A DNA stretch of 64,000 nt from Rhodospirillales bacterium. GTDB lineage: Bacteria > Pseudomonadota > Alphaproteobacteria > UBA8366 > Aestuariispiraceae. The notes below the pieces were generated by a model that made no database searches, was not told where the DNA came from, and worked only from the letters and a program-made list of their open reading frames with translations. Shown one piece after another: positions 49,921 to 58,088 of this stretch. Numbering within the stretch: the stretch's first letter is position 1; each line of letters starts with the position of its first letter. Where the stretch lies: NCBI GenBank assembly GCA_002696645.1, contig NZSA01000023.1:32615-96614 (forward strand), in the 5' to 3' direction. The translations under genes were made by a program, and so were the position numbers.

Positions 49921-51921
49921 TTATGCAGAGGTGGAAATCCGGGGGCGACCAAAGGCGGTGGCGGAAATTGTGCTTTCGATAAAGACCGCAAAGGATCCAG
50001 CGACGGTTGCAATTCGGTCATCCCGACTGGTTTCGACCTTCACCTCCAGGGCTCCGGCTTCATCGGCGCGGCTGCGGGCTTCTGTTTGGGCCAGTGTCAG
50101 TGCAGTGCTGGCAGCATTTTCCAGATTGTTGAAATCTTCAATCCCAGCTGGTCCATGAACCCGGAACAGCCCTTCCGCGGGGGAGGTGATTAGGATTTGC
50201 ACCCGTTGACTGACGCCCCCGGCAACAGCACCGACCGCATTGCAGACATCGGCATAGCGCGGCACGTCAAATTCTGTCCGCAAGCGATGGGCGATTTCGG
50301 GATAATAGGTTTCCGCCGGTGCCCCGATGCCAATCAAGGGGGATTTCAACGTGATATCAAATTCCACCAGATTTTCTGACTTTTCCTTGGTGGTATTGCT
50401 GCTGAAGGCGGCTTTGAAGAACGGGGTCGCACTGCGCAGTGGCATGTCCGTCATCACGGCTTCAACCACAGCCGCACAGGATTGCACTGTCAGTTGATCG
50501 ATCACGGCCAGGGCCAGTGCGCGTGCATCTTCGGCAAGGGGCATGCCTGGCCTGCGTTCGGTCCGCGCGGTCAGTTTAGCGCATAATTCTGCAGCCTCCG
50601 TATTCCAATTGCTTTGCAGGCCCAGAACATGGGATGCATCGGACGGGGTGAAGCCTGACAGGATGACCAGACCCCGATCCACCAGCCGCAGCAACGGTTG
50701 TTCCGGTGCGCGACCCGCCAGCAATTGTTCCATGGATTTCGGACCCTCCTGCAGCATGTCCCAAATCCGCTGCTCGCCCTTGCTCAGCGTACCACTTTTC
50801 ATGTCCCGCAGTTTCAGGGCGAATATCCCATCATTGGGCTTCGGCCACATACGGTCCATCTGGGTTTGCAGGGTCGGTATAACGGTTGCGTGGTCACGGG
50901 CCAGCAGGCTGATTGGCACGCGGCGACGGGGACCGACCTTCAGGCATTTTTCCTCATCCAGGCCGATTTCGCTGTCACCACCCAGCCCGACTGTGTGAAC
51001 GGCAATCGCCTCTACCATCGTGCGATAGCCACCGACATAGGCCCCATCCGCGGCCAATACGGGTTTTCCGTTCTTTAAAACTGCGATATCGGTGGTGGTG
51101 CCGCCGATATCTGAAATCACGCAATCTTCTCGTTGGCTCAGGAAGTTCGCGCCAACAACACTGGCCGCAGGACCGCTGAGGATTGTCTCAACAGGCCGGG
51201 TCAGGGCGGTATCAGCGGAGATTAGGGAGCCATCGCCCTTCACCACCATCAAAGGTGCGGTGATGCCATGGGTTTCCAGCATGCCACCAACCGCCAGGAT
51301 CAATTGATGGATCAACGGCACCAGACGGGCATTCAACAGGGCGGTTAAGGCGCGGCGGGGCGCATCCAGCGCATTGGCCAGTTCATGGGCGCAGGTAACG
51401 GGTAGGGCGGTTTCCGTACGGACCAGATCGCGAATGGTGGCTTCATGACTGGGGTTTCGGGTGCCGAAATAGCCGCAGATCGCCACGGCGGAGACCTTTT
51501 GCGCCAAGGCCTTAATCTGCGGGCGCGCTGCATCCAGGTTCAACGGCTCGCGCTCTCGGCCATCCGGGTTATGTCCGCCTGCGAGGAACAGCACTGGATC
51601 AGATCCCATTGCCTGGCGCAGTCCGGCACGATCCAGGGCCTTATCGTCCTGTCCAATCAATATCAGGCCGACAGGGAAGCCATGTTGTTCAACAATTGCA
51701 TTGGTCGCCAGCGTGGTCGACAGGGAAACAAGGCCGATAGTGGATGGGTCAAAATCCGGAAGGCCTGCTAAGGCCTGGGCGGTGGCATCGCTGACGCACA
51801 GCGACAGATCATGCTTGGTGGTCAGGGATTTTGCCGATGACAGGACCTGGCGTGTTTCGTCATCAAATAACACGGCATCGGTATAGGTTCCCCCAGTATC
51901 AATGCCCAACAGAACCGCCAT
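49921..51921 (-). CDS. Hydantoinase/oxoprolinase A-subunit family protein
   Basis: The 666-aa protein has the ATP-binding start LLGIDTGGTYTDAVLFD, LATNAIVEQ, SGPAASVVGA and the second phosphate-loop DIGGTTTDIAVL, all diagnostic for HyuA/OplahA. A family member usually works with a HyuB subunit on hydantoins, 5-oxoproline or acetone, but no HyuB gene is adjacent. A region of about 100 residues near 360-450 (GEQRIWDMLQEGPKSMEQLLAGRAPEQPLLRLVDRGLV) resembles a winged-helix insert and is unusual. Substrate is unknown. Confidence 0.8.
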   Translation of the reverse strand: MAVLLGIDTGGTYTDAVLFDDETRQVLSSAKSLTTKHDLSLCVSDATAQALAGLPDFDPSTIGLVSLSTTLATNAIVEQHGFPVGLILIGQDDKALDRAGLRQAMGSDPVLFLAGGHNPDGREREPLNLDAARPQIKALAQKVSAVAICGYFGTRNPSHEATIRDLVRTETALPVTCAHELANALDAPRRALTALLNARLVPLIHQLILAVGGMLETHGITAPLMVVKGDGSLISADTALTRPVETILSGPAASVVGANFLSQREDCVISDIGGTTTDIAVLKNGKPVLAADGAYVGGYRTMVEAIAVHTVGLGGDSEIGLDEEKCLKVGPRRRVPISLLARDHATVIPTLQTQMDRMWPKPNDGIFALKLRDMKSGTLSKGEQRIWDMLQEGPKSMEQLLAGRAPEQPLLRLVDRGLVILSGFTPSDASHVLGLQSNWNTEAAELCAKLTARTERRPGMPLAEDARALALAVIDQLTVQSCAAVVEAVMTDMPLRSATPFFKAAFSSNTTKEKSENLVEFDITLKSPLIGIGAPAETYYPEIAHRLRTEFDVPRYADVCNAVGAVAGGVSQRVQILITSPAEGLFRVHGPAGIEDFNNLENAASTALTLAQTEARSRADEAGALEVKVETSRDDRIATVAGSFAVFIESTISATAFGRPRISTSA

Positions 51922-52083
51922 CGCTTAGAACCCATCTTTGGTAAAAGAATACACTGGATGGTTAGCCTATTCGCATTGGACCGGAAAAGCGTCAATCGTG
52001 GTTTTACCTAAAAAAGCCCGGATTGCGACATCGCGAATGGTGTCGTGGTAGAGTACGGACTTCAGCACCCTGAAAACCGCCTC

Positions 52084-52488
52084 TCAGCTGCGCTTTCTGT
52101 CCAGGACATAGTTGCTGAACGCCATATCGGCGGAGAAAATATCGTCGATCAGAATCCGGAAAAGGTCTCGCAATTCCTCAATGCCGATCTGATCGCGCAA
52201 TTCACATTCTCCAAGTATGCGATATACGGTTCCCAGTGATTGATCATGATGGACCATATGCTGATGCAGATATGGATAATTATAGTCTGACATCAGGCGC
52301 TCTTCATCTTTGAAATGGGCCAATAACAGATTTCCTACTTCCCGTGCCTTTTTGACTGTTCTATATTCTGGATTATCGATGTTCTTGCGAACATCATCCA
52401 ATGCAGCGACAATTGTGTCATGATCGTGATCAATCTTATCGACATTTATCTTGCCTGATCTGGGCACGAAGAATTGAAGATTCTTCAT
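52084..52488 (-). CDS. Bacteriohemerythrin-like protein with one altered iron ligand
   Basis: The 134-aa protein has a four-helix hemerythrin pattern: His21/His23 (IDHDHDTI), His58 and Glu62 (LLAHFKDEE), His77 and His81 (HQHMVHH) and Asp121 (IFSAD). The C-terminal His that normally precedes Ile (HIxxxD) is Asp116 here, so one of the seven usual di-iron ligands is replaced. It may still bind iron or O2 with changed chemistry, or act as a sensor. It is a single-gene unit upstream of the hydantoinase gene. Confidence 0.75.
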   Translation of the reverse strand: MKNLQFFVPRSGKINVDKIDHDHDTIVAALDDVRKNIDNPEYRTVKKAREVGNLLLAHFKDEERLMSDYNYPYLHQHMVHHDQSLGTVYRILGECELRDQIGIEELRDLFRILIDDIFSADMAFSNYVLDRKRS

Positions 52489-52610
52489 TCCATCCCCCTA
52501 TCTTTCATCCAGGACACTGTTTTTTATCTTTATAGATCGTTACGGTTTCACCATTCTTGGGATACTTAAACTACTATTTCACGGTATTGTTGTAGGATAG
52601 GAAGAATGAG

Positions 52611-53228
52611 ATGAAGCAACCCGCTAGTGTCGCCTCGCTTGAGGCCTTGGGGCGCGTTCAACTAAGCGAAAACTTTTTTATGCGTGATTTCCTGTTCAGT
52701 GAAATCGCTGCGATGCATGGGTTATCCAATGCACCGGAAGAGCCCGATGTCGCGATTGCGGCTGGAAAAATGCTGTGCGAAACGCTGCTGGAACCGTTGC
52801 AGGAAACCTTCGGGCGGATCGCCATCCGATCAAGCTATCGATCCCCCACAGTGAACAAATTTGGCAATGAGAATAATTTGAACTGTGCCCGGAACGAAGC
52901 AAACTATGCGCATCATATCTGGGATAAGCGGGACGCACAGGGGCGTCTGGGGGCCACGGCCTGTATCGTGGTTCCGTGGTTTGCAAAACGGTATCACGAT
53001 GGCGCCGACTGGCGGGCCTTGGCGTGGTATATTCACGACCATATGCCGTATCATACGCAATACTTTTTTCCGAAGCGCGCGGCGCTGAACCTGAATTGGC
53101 GGGAACAGCCAGAAGGGCGGATCGATAGCTATATCAGCCCGAAAGGCTGTCTGACCAAACCGGGTATGGATAACCATTCCGGTGATCATGGGGACTGGTA
53201 TCCGGACTTTCCGACGTTTCGCGGATAG
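52611..53228 (+). CDS. Protein with M15 (DD-peptidase/hedgehog-like) resemblance
   Basis: This is a 205-aa soluble protein with no signal peptide. The N-terminus (LGRVQLSENFFMRDFLFSEIAAMHGLSNAP) and the segment LLEPLQETFGRIAIRSSYRSPTVNKFGN look like the first half of M15-type peptidases (YcbK-like), where a Ser-Tyr-Arg segment precedes a metal His. Later HHIWDKRDAQGRLGATACIV and DHMPYHTQYFFP supply His and Asp residues, but the standard HxxGxAxD motif is not clear. The enzyme assignment is tentative. The start has AGGAAG upstream. Confidence 0.45.
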   Translation: MKQPASVASLEALGRVQLSENFFMRDFLFSEIAAMHGLSNAPEEPDVAIAAGKMLCETLLEPLQETFGRIAIRSSYRSPTVNKFGNENNLNCARNEANYAHHIWDKRDAQGRLGATACIVVPWFAKRYHDGADWRALAWYIHDHMPYHTQYFFPKRAALNLNWREQPEGRIDSYISPKGCLTKPGMDNHSGDHGDWYPDFPTFRG

Positions 53229-53293
53229 GTGCTTGCCCGGCATTGCGCCGCACTTTAGGGTCACCCTAATCCCTATCCAAGAAAGCGTCGGTC

Positions 53294-54433
53294 ATGAGCC
53301 ATACCGTTGAAAAAATCGCCTTGAAATCCCCTGCGCCTGGAACCGAGAGATTCCTGACAATTCACCGCTTCGGCACGATCGGGGCCAGGCCAAAAGTGTA
53401 TTTGCAGGCTGCGCTGCATGCGGATGAATGGCCGGGCCTGATGGCGCTGAATCATTTGATTCCAATGTTGGATCACGCTGACAAAGCCGGCCGCATAGTG
53501 GGGGAGATCATTTTGTTGCCCTATGCCAATCCAATTGGGTTGGATCAACGGCTGGGTGGCGCAATGCCAGGGCGCTATTCCTTTGATGGGGCGGGTAATT
53601 TCAACCGCAATTGGCCTGATTTGTCCGCCGCTGCCGCCGCGCATATTCCCCAAGGGTTTACCGGCGATACAGGTCAAGATATCGCCACATTGCGTGCGGC
53701 CCTGTTACAGGCCGTGGCGGACCTGTCGACCCGGACGGAAATTGATCATTGGCGCGCGCAGCTATTAGGGCTGAGTATCGATGCGGATTATGTAATCGAT
53801 GTGCATTGCGACCAGGAAAGCCAGGCGCATCTGTATTGTCATATTTCCCACACGGATATTGCCAAACGCATGGCTGCGGCCGGGGATATCCCGATTGTGT
53901 TGCTGGAGGAAGAAGCCGGCGGGTTCAGCTTTGATGATTGTAATGCGGGCGTATGGCGGCGCATGGCCGGTTTGGTCGACAAGGCCGACACACTGCCCAT
54001 GGCTTGTTACGGCTGTACGCTCGAACTACGGGGTAAAGATGATGTGAATGATGTCTATGGCCAAAAGGATGCGGCGGGTTTGATGCGGTTCATGATCGCT
54101 GAAAGGGTCATTCAGGGGGATACATCGAACCTGGAAGGGCCCGAGCCGTATCGTCTGGATGAAGTGGACGTGATTTATGCCGAAACCGGTGGTTTAATCG
54201 CCTATAAGGCGGAAATTGGAGAATATGTCCAAGAAGGTCAGTTGATTGCAGAGGTGATTGATATCACCGCATCAGACCCCCTGACCGCGCGCACACAATT
54301 GGTGTCCAGAACAGCGGGACTGTTTTTTGCCCGGATTGATTTGCGGTTGATTTCAGCGGGCGAGGGGGTCGCCAAAGTCGCTGGCCGCAAGCCTCTGGAG
54401 CATCGAAAGAAAGGCGCTCTGCTGGAAGCCTGA
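53294..54433 (+). CDS. Succinylglutamate desuccinylase/aspartoacylase-family protein (M14-like)
   Basis: The 379-aa protein has the zinc motif LQAALHADEWPGLMAL (His and Glu near residues 42-45), NPIGLDQR, NFNRNWPD (Arg/Asn substrate-binding) and the third zinc ligand His in YVIDVHCDQ. The catalytic Glu probably lies in CTLELRG. These match the AstE/AspA family, which hydrolyses N-acyl amino acids or similar amides. A C-terminal beta-rich part (GGLIAYKAEIGEYVQEGQLIAEVID) is biotinyl-like, as in many members. Substrate unknown; the ectoine-degradation enzyme DoeB is a related possibility. Confidence 0.82.
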   Translation: MSHTVEKIALKSPAPGTERFLTIHRFGTIGARPKVYLQAALHADEWPGLMALNHLIPMLDHADKAGRIVGEIILLPYANPIGLDQRLGGAMPGRYSFDGAGNFNRNWPDLSAAAAAHIPQGFTGDTGQDIATLRAALLQAVADLSTRTEIDHWRAQLLGLSIDADYVIDVHCDQESQAHLYCHISHTDIAKRMAAAGDIPIVLLEEEAGGFSFDDCNAGVWRRMAGLVDKADTLPMACYGCTLELRGKDDVNDVYGQKDAAGLMRFMIAERVIQGDTSNLEGPEPYRLDEVDVIYAETGGLIAYKAEIGEYVQEGQLIAEVIDITASDPLTARTQLVSRTAGLFFARIDLRLISAGEGVAKVAGRKPLEHRKKGALLEA

Positions 54434-54452
54434 ATACCGCCGCCGTGCAGCG

Positions 54453-55151
54453 TTATTTTGCTTTTTTGGTTATCTCATTCGGGTCTCGAAGAACATATCC
54501 GCGGCCCCATACGGTTTCGATAAAGTTCTGACCATTTGCGGCATTTGATATCTTTTTGCGCAGTTTGCACACAAAGACGTCGATGATCTTTGCTTCCGGT
54601 TCGTCCATGCCCCCATACAGGTGGTTCAGGAACATTTCCTTAGTCAAAGTTGCCCCTTTGCGCAGCGCCAGAAGCTCCATGATCGCGAATTCTTTTCCGG
54701 TCAGATGAATGGGGCGTCCTTCAATCTCTATCGTGCGGGATTCCAGGTTGATCTTTAAATCGCCCATCGTGATGACAGGCTGGGAATGACCATGGGACCG
54801 GCGCACGATGGCCTGAATGCGCGCCATCAGTTCGCGCTTATCAAACGGTTTCGTCAGATAATCATCGGCGCCATAGCCCAAGCCCTTGATTTTGTTTTCC
54901 ATTTTTCCGAGCCCGGACAGGATAAGGACCGGTGTGTCGATACGGGAATCGCGAAGACGACGCAGAACTTCGTATCCATCAATATCGGGTAACATGATGT
55001 CCAGGATAATCATGTCATAGTCATACAGTTTCCCGATTTCCAGACCATCTTCACCCAGTTCTGAATGATCAACGATATAGCCTTCAGATTTCAGCATCAG
55101 TTCAATGCTTTGTGCTGTTGGCCGATCATCCTCCACAAGTAGTATGCGCAT
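54453..55151 (-). CDS. ctrA: Cell-cycle/motility response regulator CtrA
   Basis: The 232-aa protein begins [20 protein letters not shown]; an upstream ATG at 55277 would add 42 residues without receiver homology. The receiver has Asp51 (IILDIMLPD) and Lys in LTKPFD. The OmpR-type DNA-binding domain is almost diagnostic for Ctr[53 protein letters not shown] and [15 protein letters not shown]. In Rhodospirillales-type bacteria CtrA mainly controls motility rather than an essential cell cycle. It diverges from fliI, separated by 159 bp that contain a GANTC methylation site at 55267. Confidence 0.95.
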   Translation of the reverse strand: MRILLVEDDRPTAQSIELMLKSEGYIVDHSELGEDGLEIGKLYDYDMIILDIMLPDIDGYEVLRRLRDSRIDTPVLILSGLGKMENKIKGLGYGADDYLTKPFDKRELMARIQAIVRRSHGHSQPVITMGDLKINLESRTIEIEGRPIHLTGKEFAIMELLALRKGATLTKEMFLNHLYGGMDEPEAKIIDVFVCKLRKKISNAANGQNFIETVWGRGYVLRDPNEITKKAK

Positions 55152-55310
55152 GTCGATATCCAGTGTTTCGCCTGCGTTTGATATAGGGCTGTAAGGTATC
55201 ACGATGCCACACCAATAAAAATAGCCATTGCTGTGACAGTTGTGCAAAGGGGCTGTTGAAACACCGGAATCTGCCATAGATTTCCACTAGGCAGTCATGA
55301 AAGGAATAGC

Positions 55311-56651
55311 GTGTCGACTTTGTTGGACCATCTGATTACGGATCTGTCCCGGATCCCCGATCGTCGGATTTTTGGGCGGGTCGCGGCTGTTCAAGGGATG
55401 TTGGTAGAGATTGAAGGCGTCGAAGGGCATCTTTCAATCGGGGATCGATGTGTCCTGTCCGCCCGGCGCAACAAACAGATCATCTGCGAAGTCATTGGAT
55501 TCAGGGACCACCGTGCGCTGGCGATGCCCTATGGGGCCTTGGAAGGGGTTGCGTTGGGCGCGCGGGCGGAGGTGCTGAATTCTGAACCGGTATTGCACCC
55601 CACGGAGGATTGGTTGGGGCGTGTTATCAATGCCTTCGCAGAACCCGTTGATGGCAAAGATCCATTGGAAATGGGGGAAACGCCCTATCCTATCCGAAGC
55701 GCTCCCCCTGCGGCTCATACCAGGCGGCGACTTGGGGGCAAAATCGATCTGGGCGTGCGATGTTTAAATACCTTCACCACCTGTTGTCGCGGTCAACGGA
55801 TGGGCATTTTTGCCGGGTCCGGCGTCGGGAAATCTGTATTGATGGCGATGATGGCGCGCTTTTCCGAGGCTGAAGTCATTGTCATCGGCCTGATTGGGGA
55901 ACGGGGACGTGAGGTTCAGGAATTCATTCAGGATGAATTGGGTGAAGAGGGGCTGGCCCGTAGCGTTGTTGTGGTCGCGACCTCTGATGAGTCGGCCCTT
56001 ATGCGGCGTGAGGCGGCGCATGTGACATTGACGGTGGCGGAATATTTCCGCGATCAGGGAAAGGACGTCCTGTGTCTGATGGACAGTGTCACCCGCTTTG
56101 CGATGGCGCAGCGTGAAATTGGGCTGTCGGCTGGGGAGCCACCTGCAACCAAGGGCTATACCCCAACAGTCTTTTCCGAATTGCCACGCCTCTTGGAACG
56201 GGCTGGTCCCGGACCAGATATCGGAACGATTACCGGCCTTTTTACGGTTTTGGTTGAGGGGGATGACCACAACGAACCGATTTCAGACGCCGTGCGCGGC
56301 ATTCTGGATGGTCATATCGTTCTGGACCGCACCATCGCCCATCGCAATCGCTTTCCCGCAGTCAATGTTCTGCGCTCGGTCTCGCGAACGATGCCCGACT
56401 GTAACACGCAAGAGCAGACAAAGCTGGTCAACAGGGCACGGCAATTGCTGGCATCCTATGACGATATGGCAGAATTGATCCGGCTGGGCGCCTATCGCAA
56501 AGGGTCGGATCAGTTGGTTGATGAGGCCATTGCGTATAATCAGCCGCTGGAAGGATTCATCGGTCAGGGAAAGAACGAACTGACGTCCTTGGAGCAAGGC
56601 TATATCGACCTGGCCGAGGTACTGAATGAACCCTATGAGGCTGCAGGCTGA
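55311..56651 (+). CDS. fliI: Flagellum-specific ATPase FliI
   Basis: The 446-aa ATPase of the flagellar export apparatus has Walker A GIFAGSGVGKSVLMAMM (near residue 165), the family segment LIGERGREVQEFI, Walker B DVLCLMDSVTRFAMAQREIGLSAGEPP and GYTPTVFSELPRLLERAG. It energises export of rod, hook and filament subunits. The start is a GTG with AAGGAA about 5 nt upstream. fliJ follows with a one-base overlap. It diverges from ctrA. Confidence 0.96.
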   Translation: MSTLLDHLITDLSRIPDRRIFGRVAAVQGMLVEIEGVEGHLSIGDRCVLSARRNKQIICEVIGFRDHRALAMPYGALEGVALGARAEVLNSEPVLHPTEDWLGRVINAFAEPVDGKDPLEMGETPYPIRSAPPAAHTRRRLGGKIDLGVRCLNTFTTCCRGQRMGIFAGSGVGKSVLMAMMARFSEAEVIVIGLIGERGREVQEFIQDELGEEGLARSVVVVATSDESALMRREAAHVTLTVAEYFRDQGKDVLCLMDSVTRFAMAQREIGLSAGEPPATKGYTPTVFSELPRLLERAGPGPDIGTITGLFTVLVEGDDHNEPISDAVRGILDGHIVLDRTIAHRNRFPAVNVLRSVSRTMPDCNTQEQTKLVNRARQLLASYDDMAELIRLGAYRKGSDQLVDEAIAYNQPLEGFIGQGKNELTSLEQGYIDLAEVLNEPYEAAG

Positions 56652-57070
56652 TGGCGCGGGATACACTGGACACCCTGATACGCTTGGCCGATGCGGAGAT
56701 CGATACCGCGCGGCTGGCCCTGCAAAAGGTTCTGGCAGAGGAAGACGCTGTCCGGGAGAAGTTGAACGAACTCGCAGTCCAGGTGGAACATGAAACCGGT
56801 TTGGCAGCGAAAGATCCTGATCTTGCGCGGCAATATGGCGTTTTTATTGATCATGTGAAACGGAAACGGCAAAAGCTGAATGTGCAGCTGGATGCCATCA
56901 AGCCAAAAGTCGAAGCAGCCCGCGATGCACTGGCGGAGGCGTTCGCCAATCAGAAGAAGTATGAGATCGCGAAACAGAACCGTAAGGATGCTGCAGACGC
57001 AGAGGGTAAGCGCAAGGAAGGTCTGGTCATGGATGAATTGGGATTGAATGCGTTTCGACGCTCGCAATAG
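56651..57070 (+). CDS. fliJ: Flagellar export chaperone FliJ
   Basis: The 139-aa protein is highly charged and almost entirely helical coiled coil, as FliJ is: it starts MARDTLDTLIRLADAEIDTARLALQKVLAEED and continues in heptad-like repeats with many Lys, Glu and Gln. FliJ links the FliI ATPase ring to the export gate FlhA and escorts chaperones. It begins on the last base of the fliI stop (TGATG). Sequence conservation in this family is low, so position carries much of the weight. Confidence 0.85.
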   Translation: MARDTLDTLIRLADAEIDTARLALQKVLAEEDAVREKLNELAVQVEHETGLAAKDPDLARQYGVFIDHVKRKRQKLNVQLDAIKPKVEAARDALAEAFANQKKYEIAKQNRKDAADAEGKRKEGLVMDELGLNAFRRSQ

Positions 57071-57261
57071 GAACGGCTCACCTTACCCCTGAAGGATACA
57101 TTAGAACGTCATATTTTATATTTTACGCATAATTGTTCGGTAAATTTTTATAGAACGATACTTTGTTGTGTTTTTTTTAAACCATCACTTTCAATCTGGA
57201 CTTTCTTGTCTACCCAGATATGGTGCGCGCGTTTGGGGGCTGGATTTGTTAAGGATAGTCA

Positions 57262-57648
57262 ATGCCCCACACTATGTCATCAACTTGGCCCACGCTTGAA
57301 ATACAGACGTCGGGACGATTAGGTTTTGACGAGCAGAATGAGATTCTATCGTCCGTTGTTGAAATATTAAGAGCAGCGCCTGTTTCTGTTGTTCATATTG
57401 ATCACAGCACAGCCGAAATTGTTGGTACTACGGAAGAAGCGCATGCCTTTGGGCACCGTGTGGGAGAGGCGCTGAAACCGTTCGAGAAAGTATTTGTTGC
57501 GATCTTTGTCGGGAATGAAGCTCGTGTTGCACCGTTGGTGGATGTTTCGGTTATGATTGCCAAGAAACTGGGCGTTCGGATCAGTACATTTAACGACTTT
57601 GACCGATTGGTTCTACAAACCAGTCGTCATTTGACGGACCTGATCTAA
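57262..57648 (+). CDS. SpoIIAA-like (STAS/SEC14-type) small protein
   Basis: The 128-aa protein has an alternating alpha/beta pattern: LEIQTSGRLGFDEQNEILSSVVEILRA, VSVVHIDHSTAEIVGTTEEAHAFGHRVG, FEKVFVAIFVGNEARVAPLVDVSVMIAKKLGVRISTFNDFDRLV. The order and the FVGNEAR...FNDFD ending resemble SpoIIAA-like proteins, but this is by eye. AAGGA lies 7 nt before the ATG. It sits alone after fliJ, in a 190-bp AT-rich gap on its 5' side, and is convergent with the QueF-like gene (4-bp overlap). A link to flagella is by location only. Confidence 0.5.
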   Translation: MPHTMSSTWPTLEIQTSGRLGFDEQNEILSSVVEILRAAPVSVVHIDHSTAEIVGTTEEAHAFGHRVGEALKPFEKVFVAIFVGNEARVAPLVDVSVMIAKKLGVRISTFNDFDRLVLQTSRHLTDLI

Positions 57649-58088
57649 AATCCTGGAAGGCGGGACAACAAGGCCGGATTGTCCCAGCGCGGGCGCCGGT
57701 CTTCTATTAAAACCGCATGGCCGGCATCCAGCCCATCCCGCGAGGCCGTGACGCAGATTTGCAGGAATCGCGGCACCAATTCGTTGTTCAGATCGTCCAA
57801 GACCATTGCCGCCAGGGATTCCAGCGTTTCCGTCTCTGGCAAGGCCGCTAGATAAATGCCAAACGCATCTTCCTGAATCAGGAGCTTATCCGGTACATAC
57901 CGTAAGCACACCGTAGCGGCATCGTCGCTGCTCTTGCCGACAACTTTACATAGATAGTCGACCCGGGGCAGGGGATTGCGGGTCGTTTCTATACGCGCCT
58001 GGCGTTCCAGCCGCGCCTTTACAATTGCGGCATCCTGGGCCAGGGCATCTGCGGCGGTCTGGGAAACATCTTTTCCGGTTTCTGTCAT
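57645..58088 (-). CDS. QueF-like T-fold protein overlapping fliK
   Basis: The 147-aa protein contains a stretch (about residues 45-110: YLCKVVGKSSDDAATVCLRY, VPDKLLIQEDAFGIYLAAL, MVLDDLNNELVPRFLQI) that aligns by eye with the QueF core LCPxTGQPDFAT...YIPDKxxxESKSLKLYLFSFR...DL...PR. The catalytic-type Cys is kept, but Pro-Val-Thr-Gly-Gln-Pro becomes Lys-Val-Val-Gly-Lys-Ser and the Glu-Ser substrate pair becomes Gln-Glu. The frame is therefore likely a T-fold relative of the 7-cyano-7-deazaguanine reductase rather than the enzyme itself. Its ATG overlaps the fliK stop, so it is translated with fliK. Confidence 0.5.
   Translation of the reverse strand: MTETGKDVSQTAADALAQDAAIVKARLERQARIETTRNPLPRVDYLCKVVGKSSDDAATVCLRYVPDKLLIQEDAFGIYLAALPETETLESLAAMVLDDLNNELVPRFLQICVTASRDGLDAGHAVLIEDRRPRWDNPALLSRLPGF

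Noticed and set aside
57071-57261. CtrA box in the AT-rich gap after fliJ
   Set aside because: The stretch is AT-rich, but no TTAA-N7-TTAA spacing was found.
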